Assembly (NCBI GenBank): GCA_013399305.1
Contig: VXAI01000164.1
Span: 567,178-631,177, forward strand
Direction of reading: 5' to 3'
From: Rostratula benghalensis
Taxonomy: Eukaryota; Chordata; Aves; Charadriiformes; Rostratulidae
Length of the DNA: 64,000 nucleotides
The position numbers were made by a program, and so were the translations under genes. The notes under the pieces are model-generated. The model was not told the DNA's origin. It made no database searches and saw only the letters and a program-made list of their open reading frames with translations. Below, piece by piece: positions 28,444 to 38,200 of this stretch (positions are counted from its first letter, which is position 1; the number at the start of each line of letters is the position of its first letter).

Positions 28444-31400
28444 AGAAGTGAAGCAGTCAGGAGAACTAGAATTAAAACATTACAAAACATTGCATATATA
28501 CAAATAATGGTGCAAGAAAGTTCAACCCTGGAGGCTGAAGGAAGACATTGGAGAGCTGATCATCAGTTGATGAGCCATGCAGTATTGCTTCTTGTTCACT
28601 TTCTGGGGCAAGCCCTGCCCTAGTGTGAATAGGAGAAAGAGGGCTGCACAACCATGGCTGCATTTCACAGCAGGACAGCACACACAAAACCAGACAGTAT
28701 CTTTAGGTAGAACCCCACCTGGAAGACTGACAGCTATAGACTATTCAGGGTATTATATCAATTATGAAATCAGTCTTAATATCCCGACCTCTACATCTCC
28801 TAAAACATTGGGCTTTTAGGGGAATTCAGCCAAACCGCTCCTCTGTCCTACAACCACATTTTCAAAAGCCTGTGCCACACTATGCTGTATGTACACTTTT
28901 TATTGCAAGTGGTATCAGAGGGAATGTTTTGAGTTACTTAAGGGCTAGAACAATTTTTTATAATAAAATGGAACCACAGTTCTCATCAAACCTGCTCCTA
29001 GTAGTAGTAACGTTTTTGATCAAATAATTCAATAAACAGCATGAAACATACAGATTTCAGTTCCTGTTCCTCACTACTTAGAACCGTATCACATCCTGTT
29101 GTGTTACACTGTTTCCTATTTGACTGTGCTATGAGGAGAAATAAACCTTTTTCTAAATTTTGTAATTTCAAATTCTAAAGAAAATGTTAAAACACTATTT
29201 TAGGTATGTGATGGGCATTGTTTTGGTCTGGACAGCAATGTATCCAGGAATACCGTTGTGTTTTTTCCAAGGAGGAATATTTTCATATCACAGATTATTT
29301 TTGAAAATTTGCAAGATTCTTTAACTCGTGGAAATGGCTTATCACAGGAGATACATGTTTACTGTCTATTGTAGTACTAAGATTAATGTTTGGTGTACTT
29401 CTTAAAAGAGCTTTCTATATGGTCCCCTTAGACTGTCAGTTTTAAACACTGTATCAATTTTCAAACCCATGCTTAATGTTTCATTATCTCAAATCAGACC
29501 TCATTCATTTTAACAATGTAATATTGACAGAATCAAAAATAAAAGCAAGTTACAATTAGATCTATAAAATGACCGATGATACATTTTAATGTGTTTCTTA
29601 AAATACTTGATGTCCAGTGAGATATAAAACCAAAATCTTTAATTTGTATAATAAATACCTTTTATATTTACATCCTTAAATTTTAGTCTTGAGCCCGTAC
29701 ATAAGTGTATTTGTATTTGAAAATATCTTAACTGTTCATCTACTGCCAAGAAGGCTCTTAAACACTTTCTCCGAACATATGATTAGCTCTCTTCCCAGAA
29801 TATCACAATGATCAAAAATAATGAGACCTCAACCCTATGACACAGTATGCATCTAATTTTATTACAGTTTGGGAAAGCTGAGGTTTGAAATTAGTTTTGG
29901 TAGCTCCTACATACAATAAAATTTTAATTCTAACAAAAGATCAGTCACTTTATATAACCTGAACTCCTTCTTCATGCTCTCTGTAGAGAGTTCACTAGTT
30001 GTTGGGATCCAGGCTCAACTGTGATGGACTTTTTTAATTGCTTAGAGGATTTCCAATACATTATCTGTTATAAGGGATAAGAAGTGGCTTGCTGAAGAAG
30101 TTGTCCTGGAAACCAGTATTTCCTTTTGAAGAAAGAAAACTTCAGCTAGATGGTCTCAGACAAACCTGCTCCTTCTCTTCCAAGCACCTGCATCTGCGTC
30201 TATTCTGTGTTCATTCTTCAGCTGTGCCCACTCTCTCATCATTCTTATTGTTAATGTATTAGATCTGGGCAAAAGAAAATAAACCTTCTCCAGAATTTCA
30301 CACTCCAAAACCTGTGAACTTCCACTACCGTTTTTTCTGATGCATTATCTAGTGTCCTTAGCAAATGCGCTTTTATTACTTGTGATCAGAGCAAATCATA
30401 TCTGGCAGAAATGAAGCGGAGTAAAGGAGAAGAGTAATTCAGGCAGTGAAAGCATTCTCTTGCTTGGGATCACTCACAACAAAGGAGATTCACACAGGAT
30501 GTGCACAAAGTAGGAGAGGCTCAAGAGATATTTTCAGCAATTACATACTTGTTCTCAGCACTTTTTTGACACACCCACACACACTACAAGCAGGTAGAAG
30601 TATTGCCAAGTTATTCCCTTGCTTCTCTTAACAACAGGAAATCAACTATCTCATTATGTGTGACTGATAAAGAACTGTGAATACCAGTGCTCCTTTCTAA
30701 CAACATAATTAAACATATCATAGTCCTATCATAAATAAACCAGTTGCCATTGCTGCCATACACACATAGCACGTCTTGCCCAAAACTGGTATTTTGCAGT
30801 ACTACAATGTCCTCTTTTGCATGGGGCAGTCCTAAAATTTGGGTGTTACAATAAATCTTTGTGGCCAGTGCCCTGAATGCTACTGCAGCAACAAAATGTG
30901 AGACAGAGAGCACAGAGAGTGAACAGACAGATTATTGTTTTCTCTTAGTTCATTCACTTCTGTCAAGTGTATTTCTTGGCAGTTCTTTTTCATAGCACCA
31001 GGCCAAGCTCACCATCTCAAAAGCCTTTCTCAGAATCATGAAACACTTCATTTGAATCACATCCTTTCCCTTATTTCATCACCAGCCCATTCTCAGCAGT
31101 CAGCTTTGCTGTGTTACTCCAGAGGCCTCAATTATTTAAGGAAACTATTTGCTTTGTGCAAACTGTCCTGTCCTAATTCTCTATTTTTAAGCTGCAATGT
31201 CTCTCTTCCACTTGCTACTTCTGCTGGCTTGCTACTCTCTGTTTCTGTAGACGGAGAAAAACTGTTGGAAAAGTCACGCCTCATACCTTCTTTTGCTCTT
31301 TGCCAATGCATAAAATTGCACAAGTGGCCAGAGCTACTGTGACTTTCCTCTTGACCTTTTCCTCAGTTGCAAGTCACACTTTACTAGCTTTAGTGTCATG

Positions 31401-31589
31401 CACTGGAATCTCACCAGTGCAAAGACCAGAAATTTGTGGAGACCATTCCACGGGGATTTGGTGTATTTCAAATGTATCATCACAATCATACATTTAGAGA
31501 CAGAAGAACAAGAAGGCCACACAATCCCTGTTACGTTTGAGAATGATTTTGCTCATCTGGCAGCAGTATGCTCAATATGGACTGCTCTT

Positions 31590-32587
31590 CTACAGCAGCA
31601 GTGCTCTGCTGCTTGAAGTGTTTTTTCTTAATTTTTCCAAGAAGAAAGGTGAATTATGATCTTTAAGGTAGTGTTCAGTCCATTTTGTAAGTCTATTTTT
31701 TATTGTTCTACCACTTTCCATTATTTGGATTATGCTTTCTACCTCTTTCTCTAATATCAGATTAGTTTATTTGCTCTGTGAATCCTTTTAGTCTTTCTAT
31801 TAACTTCTGCTCCTTCTGCTGCTGTATTTTCTGTGCAGGTGATATACCAACAGGCAAACAAACTGCTTTGCAGTTTTTTGATTAGGTGTTAGTTTGTGTA
31901 GTGCACCAGTCAAACATGACAGAGAACATATAAGCACCATAACCCACAGTGGGTAGGCTGTAGTACTTTCCCTTGATTGCTTTAAATTGAAGATCCATGA
32001 TCAGCATTGGCTTTTTTTCCTCCTCTGCAATCTCCTTTGCAGGTGTTTTCCACCCTTCCAATTACACTTTGGTATGTGATCCACCAGAGTGCTTCTCTGC
32101 TTGTGACACTTTTTCTGGCAGTTATCTCATGTACTAGTAGCGCTGCAGTCATGGAGACATGGATTAGGTTTTTGGTAGAAGACCTGTGCCCTAAAAACAT
32201 CATTAGGAAACAAATGGTATCTAATTTTTACATAGTCTTCCACCATTTAATTTTTTATCAGGATGATTTTAAAACTTTTTAACCAGAATTTATTTCCTGG
32301 AAACATATATTCCATTGTCTTGTAGTCTTTGATATTTCTGTTGCACCTGAATTTAGCACTGATTTCTTTCCTTGTAGTGAATCAATACTGTCCAACTAAT
32401 GCCAGTGAGGCAGTAGCTGTTAATAAAATGGTACTACTTATTGATGACTTAAGTTGAGGACCAGTTAGGCTTGAAGTCAGCTGTTAGTTTTCCAAGTACT
32501 TTTGGTCCTGTGAAAATAGCTGCATATTTTTCTTTTTCTGTATTCTAGTGAAGCCCACCCCAAACCTAGTGATATCCTTTTGAGGCT

Positions 32588-32620
<33 letters not shown>

Positions 32621-33130
32621 TTAAAGTTATTCTTCAGTTGCATGCAATACGCAAGCTGGATCGTTTTGTCCATCCAGGTAATATATCCTTTGATAATGTG
32701 GTTTGTATAGTCCTTACTCTAGGTACTCCTTTTCAATGTGTTTCTTTTGATTTTGTCACCATGTCATTGTGCCTACTGCTAATGCCTTAAGCATTATTTT
32801 TTTTTCAAATGGGTGACATGCTCTAGCCACCCTGCAAACTTTGCAGCATCCTAATGCTGCTAATTTTATGTGCATTTCTTTCATGGCTGTCCTACTCCAA
32901 AAATGGTTCAAGTCCTCCACATGACATACAGCCATGTCACCCATTTTTCAGTTTTCCCTAAAGGTGTTCCATTTGTCTGAGATTTTCTTGTTTTTTATGT
33001 ATGTAGAGAGAGGTATATCTCTGTTTCACAAAGTCTAGTCAGTCTCTCTGGATTCTCAAAAATTGCATTAATGAGCTTGCCACTGAAGATGTGTTTTACA
33101 GATGCACCTTAGCTCTTTGCATCATACCCA
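31590..33130 (-). pseudogene. Decayed coding-like region, possible retroelement or retrocopy
   Basis: The plus strand is markedly T-rich here, so the minus strand is A-rich. Minus-strand frames give protein-like stretches broken by stops and frameshifts. From about 32,060 to 31,763 one frame runs about 100 codons with a single internal stop near 31,882. It includes PAQKIQQQKEQKLIERLKG, which looks like a charged amphipathic helix. A frame switch then gives about 55 more open codons down to about 31,590. Upstream blocks lie at 32,944-32,756 (62 codons, from an ATG) and about 33,130-33,000. I recognise no family and no catalytic motif. An old A-rich retroelement or a processed gene copy would both fit; chance also remains possible. 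Confidence 0.3.
32590..32619. repeat. Poly(T) run of 30
   Basis: Thirty uninterrupted T bases. Read on the minus strand this is a poly(A) tract, as left by a poly(A)-tailed retrocopy whose body would lie at 32,620 and above. No AATAAA is present immediately before it on that strand. CR1 elements do not leave poly(A), so it is not explained by the elements recognised in this window. Confidence 0.9.
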
Positions 33131-35043
33131 TTTGAAAATAATCAGCTCTTTATCTCTCTGGGTTGTAGATCACTCCTTTTTTTCGCAGCCTGGAAAAATT
33201 ACACTATTTTTTTTCCTCCTTTTTCTTTTCCAATTCCTCAAAGTGTTTTCAGTTTCAAAGACTGTAGGCGACATATTTGCCACGTGCAAGCTACAGGATT
33301 TCATTTCTTCTCCTAACAGCCTTAAATGCCTTAGTCTAATAACATCAAGTGATGCAGATACACATAAGAGAGGCTAAATCAACTGTCAACATTAAGTTTA
33401 TTCTACAAATACTCTAGGAGCTCAGCTGTCTCTGCCTGTCTCTCACACTGAGACATGCACATGTACACATATGCACACAGAAAAAGGGACCAAAAGGACT
33501 GGTTTTGAGCCAGCCACTTCTATGTCTCAAATGGAGAGCACAGCAGCTACTTAAGATTGTACCTACATATTATGGCTGGAATGGGGTTTGCACTTTAAGA
33601 GCCTCAAACATCTTGACTTTCTGAAGCTAAGATCCACCTTTCCTGTCACAAGCATTGTAATTTTCGAAGCCAAATCAGAAAGCTTTGCACATGATTTGCC
33701 TTGTGACTCCTATATTGTAGCTTTTTTAACAAAAGAAAACAAATAAATATACATTTTTGCATTACTAAAACTAGAAATGAAAACAACTACTGACAAAAAT
33801 TCACAGTATTCTCTAATAAAAAGAAAGTCAACATAACTTTCAGAGCCATGTGGAAGCAGCAGTAGTAAGTTTGAACCGCATCTTAGTTGTAGCTTTGATT
33901 TGTAACTTTGAAATTGACCCTTCTTTAAAGTAGAGGTTGCACCAGTTAAACTCCAGAGATGCTCTCCTGCCTAAATTTTTCTATAGGCATATGGTAATAG
34001 GAACGAGGAGCCACTGCAGACTCAAAACTGAGAACCTGTCTTCTTCCTGCTGGCTGGCAGTGGAAACAGCATTGATACTTGAAGGTCTTGCACAACCCTG
34101 GAGTTTCAATTGGTATTCCCAGGATGACTCAGAGCCAAGACCAAATAAAACACTAACACGGCAGCCTTTTTTAATGACTGTCACTGCGCCATGTGTTTGT
34201 GGTGTGGCAGTGACAGCTTTGTGGTGTGTGTCAGAACGTTCAGCTGGCAAAAGAGACACAGCTGTGTTGAGCTACCTGACAGTCAACAAACCAAACACAG
34301 CCACCGATGCAGAGTCAGAAACAAAACTGCTGGTGAACGTGAACCACAGCTTTCAAATAGCCAACTACTGCTCCAACATGCCTTATCAACACGATTCCAC
34401 CAGAACTGTTATCTTCTGCATCTTCAGGTGTGGTCATGCACCACATCAAATCACGTTTAGGGTTATTTATGAATTATGCAATGATAAACCCAACGTCTTT
34501 CGAAATGTATTTTGAAACACAACTCAACAACGGAGCCCCTGGTTCCCCGGCAGGCTCTGCAAAGACCCCTGCTTGCTGGGGAGGGGGGTCCAAACAAAGC
34601 CCAGTTGCAGTGCTTTGTATCCTCTCTCACGGACACCGAGTGGGGGGACCCTGGGAACGGTCTCCACGACCTCGCAGGGCCGACACGATACTGCTCTCTC
34701 CGTACGATCGCAAAAGCCGGTACCCAGCCCTGCCCCGCCGGGTCCCCCTCTACAGCGCCCAGAGCCGGCGGTGAGGGATGCGGGTAAACTCCCCTCGGGG
34801 TGGGGGGCGAGAGCCGCTGCCAAGCGGCCCCGGGGCGGTTTTTGGAAATGTATCAGCGGGGTCGGGACTATAATGGCCTGGGACTCTCCGCACCACTAGG
34901 ACGGGGACGGGCTCTCTCGCACCGCAGCGTCCCGGCGTGCGGGGCCGAAGCGGGGCCGGTGCCTGTGACTCAAGGCCAGCGGGAGGGCTGTGCCGGCGGC
35001 TACTGTGCCCGTCGCAAGGTTTGCCCGGTGGCAAACGGAAGGC

Positions 35044-35053
35044 GGAAATCCCC
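35044..35053 (+). promoter_or_regulatory. kappaB-like site in ICOSLG promoter
   Basis: GGAAATCCCC matches the NF-kappaB consensus GGGRNWYYCC at nine of ten positions and lies about 140 bases before the start codon. In mammals ICOSLG is induced by TNF and NF-kappaB signalling, so this placement is plausible. Function is inferred. Confidence 0.5.
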
Positions 35054-35133
35054 GGCGGGAGGAGGCGTGGGAGGGAAAAGGGGAATGGCCTAAAGCGGGT
35101 CAGCCGTGGGCTCAGTGCGACACAGCACAGCCC

Positions 35134-35158
35134 AGCTCAGCTCAGCTCAGCTCAGCTC
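35134..35158. repeat. (AGCTC)5 pentanucleotide repeat in presumed 5' UTR
   Basis: Five tandem AGCTC units, then GGCTCGGTC variants, ending about 30 bases before the ATG. If transcription starts upstream, the repeat lies in the 5' UTR. The AGCT cores are self-complementary and could fold. Confidence 0.85.
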
Positions 35159-35193
35159 GGCTCGGTCACCCGCCCGCCGTCCGCACCGCTGCG

Positions 35194-35207
35194 ATGGAGC
35201 CGCGAAG
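35194..35207 (+). CDS. ICOSLG: ICOSLG coding exon 1 (start codon)
   Basis: Encodes Met-Glu-Pro-Arg plus two bases of Ser5. The ATG sits in a good Kozak context and the donor is AAG|GTGAGT. I chose this ATG because splicing to exon 2 gives a hydrophobic signal peptide that resembles the short first exon of mammalian ICOSLG. Confidence 0.85.
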
Positions 35208-38200
35208 GTGAGTGGCGGCCCCGGGCCAGGGGAGCTGCCGCCCCCAACGCGTGTCGCTAGGACATGGGGGGGACACACACGCTGCTTGCTCGGGGGGCAG
35301 GGAAATACACCCATCCCACCCCCGTTAGAAAAATCCAAGTTTTACGGCAATGCTGCAGGCAAGAAAAGCTCTGTCGGGACAGTGGGGGTGGGCTTCTTAA
35401 GCCGCGACACCGGCAAGGCGGTGCAGGGCGTCCGCCGCCGACCCCCGGAACCGGGACAGTCGGTTGGGGCGGTAAACGTGCCCGGCGGCAGCTTCCCGGA
35501 GGGGCCGGCGGCTTTCCCGGAGGCCGGAGCCGCGGGAGCCGGGCGGAGAGGGGGTCAGGCGGGTTTTGGAAAGCACTCAGATTGTGCCGCCGGCCGGGGA
35601 ACATCTGGCAGCGCGGGGCAGCCCACGTAGGAGCCCACACCTGGTTGTGGCTCGTGTCACCTACCCCCTTGAAGACTTAAAAATTGGCAGTTTTGGCGCT
35701 GAGCACAAGGGACAGAAGGCAAGCAGACCCACAACTTTTTATTGCCCAGGTTAGCATTGCCTCACAGTAGGTGTTAGAAAAGCTTCACAGAGATAACCTA
35801 TTCGGGGCACCTGCTGGTGCGAGAAGAACGATGCCGGTACAAGGTTAGGGGATAAAGCAAATATTAGCAGAAGAGCAAAAGCCCCAGAGTTGTTCTTGGA
35901 AGCAGCAGGACATCTTCTGTTGTCTAGTTTTGGGCCAGAGCAATAACAGCCCATGACTCTAAAATAAATAATGCATGAAAAAGTTGAGATGCTGGAAGAA
36001 TGATCTTGTCAAACAAGAATGTATGAAAGAGGAAGTGCAACTTTCTCCCGTTTCACATGATATTTTTAAAAACTTACAGAGGGAGAAGGTGTGAGAAAAT
36101 TTTTTTTTTCCTCTTTTTTTTTTAAAAAAGCAGAGAACCTAAGAAACTAATGCAGCTACATCTGCACTCAGTGTCAGCATGATGGACAAAGAAACTGAGT
36201 GCATATATGTGATAAAATGGAGGTTTCTTTGTAGGCAAGAACATTCCTCCCTTTTTCCAACAGCAGCTTGGCATTAAAGCTATTCCAGGGGAACACAGTG
36301 GGCTGCCCCTACACTATGCAGCTGTAACCTCCTCCAAGAAGATGAGCACCTCTAGGTCTGGCCAGCCTTGACTATGACATCATGTATTGAAATAAGAAAT
36401 CAAGAATGTCTTTGTTTACATAGAGAGAATCGGTTCTGGAGGACTAGCTTTTTTTTTTCTTTCTTTTTTTTTTTTTTTTTGGCATCAGCAAATGCCTACA
36501 GTGGGAAATTCCCTTAAAAGTCCCATGAAGATCAACCAAACACTCTTCTCCGTTTAATTCAAATGACTTACCATATTGACAGTTTCTAACTTGGGTGGGG
36601 AACAATAAAACAAACACAGACACGGGATTAAGAGCAATTAAGAATTACGTTAAAGTGAGCTTATCAAGACAGATCTCTACAAACCTGGCATAAAAACCTG
36701 GCTCCTGCACAGTGTAAAAACACACAGAAACACATTATGAGGACACGTGCAAAAGCCACACCAAGTCACCGCCAGAAACAGGACAGAGCAGAGCTGCTCC
36801 CCTGGAGTATTTAAGTTTCCTTACTTGGTAGATTTATTTTAGGGCTGATTGCAGACTTAAAAATAAGTATTAGAGCAGAAGTGTACATTCACTTAAACTT
36901 TTGAAACCACATCTATGAAACCATTTCAAAGGACACAGAAAAGGAAAGGAAAATGTTTTCTTCATATAAAAGTAATACAATTCAGATTGACTCTTCCCTA
37001 AACTTTCCCCAGCTTATTCTCTGGAGATGGGGCTTTATGTGGAAGTAGATTTTATGCCAGGAACGTCCTCTGCTTTCTCCATGGGAAGACAAATATGTTT
37101 GGGAAGATTGTAATTTTCTTGGGGGCAGGTGGGAATTAGAGATCCTCCTCCACAGCAGGGGAGACCCAAGTTGTGCCCAGGCAGCTGATGGGAGCAAAGC
37201 TGGGCAGAAGCGATGCTGTGTCTGGGAGCTGGCAGACAAATTCTGATGTTTGGCTGGACAGGAACTGTGGGGAAAGGGCAGGAGACCTGGAAGAGAGAGG
37301 GGATGTTGTAAAGCATAGCTGATAGGGAGAATGAGGTGAGAAATGGCTGCTGGGGAACAAGCTTAGATCAGAGCTTGGAGGGGTCAGGCAGAGCAGGGTT
37401 GCTTTGTAGGGAAGTTGAGCAGTCTGGGTGGGAGACCCTGAGGCTTGCTTCTGGATGGACATGGGCTTCTGTGGGCAGCTCTCCTTATTGCCCCAACCTT
37501 TCATTCAGTGTTAGATCTGGCTGAGAACAACTAGGGAAGGGAACCAGCTCCACTCAGGTAGCATGACCTCACAGTCTTACTTGCTTGCAAAAGTAAGCTG
37601 TGGAAAGTGGGGATGAGCAGGTGCTTATGTCCCTCTACCCATCCATTGGCTCAGCTTTGCAACCTTTGTTGCACCTGGGGCGATAAAGGTGGACATCTGC
37701 AGCCAACCAGATCCCATTCCAAAACTTTTCTAGTGTCTTCCTTTCCTTTCCCACAGCAGTCTGGAGGAAGGAGAGCACAATATATAGCTAGACAGAGTTC
37801 TGAGAGGCTACTTTAAAGTAACTCTTAGGAAAGTGCTGCATATTTATGTTTCTCAAAGCCCTATGAGATAAGAGTTAAATCACCTGGCCTTCAAAGACAG
37901 GTTAAACTGGGTTTTCCTATAGCATCCAGCAGGTGTAACACCCTTGGGAAAACTCCTGCGTAGATTTGCCCCTCCAGAGTAATCAAATGTGCTGAATTAT
38001 TTCCAGCAAAATCTTTGCACAGCTCCCTGCTATCAGCACGTTTCCTGTTTACACGCATTTTCACTGAGTGCACAAATGGGTGGGCAGCATGGTCAGCTGC
38101 TTGCTGTCCTTTAACCAGATAAACCGCAACTCACTGAGTTTCAGCAGATCAGTGGGATGCAGGGCTTTGACCTGAATTTTGGTCTATGCAACCCCGCTCA

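Larger units (their letters stand above)
18896..31589. other. Intergenic DNA, no gene seen
   Basis: A long AT-rich stretch with only short open frames on all strands, none recognised. It contains purine-rich DNA (20,700-20,830) and several microsatellites. I could not find paired splice sites around any open frame that resembled a protein domain. Confidence 0.55.
34540..35640 (+). promoter_or_regulatory. CpG island promoter of ICOSLG
   Basis: GC content and CpG frequency rise sharply against AT-rich flanks, with many CG dinucleotides on both sides of the first coding exon. GC-box/KLF-like stretches (GGAGGCGTGGGAGGG near 35,060) and a kappaB-like site lie 100-150 bases before the ATG. I see no clear TATA box near a plausible start site, which fits dispersed CpG-island initiation. 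The exact start site cannot be placed from sequence alone. Overlapping open frames on both strands here are a by-product of GC richness. Confidence 0.85.

Noticed and set aside
33937..34515. 192-codon open frame just upstream of the CpG island
   Set aside because: It begins without an ATG (first ATG about 18 codons in) and resembles no known protein. With roughly 6,000 stop-to-stop intervals in six frames of 64 kb, an open frame this long is expected about once by chance.
34524..35680. Many overlapping open frames on both strands in the CpG island
   Set aside because: GC-rich DNA lacks AT-rich stop codons, so long frames appear in all registers. Only the short frame starting at 35,194 connects to the spliced gene.
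37136..37504. 122-codon minus-strand frame rich in Pro and Ser
   Set aside because: Low-complexity composition in a moderately GC-rich intron, with no splice context or homology I recognise.
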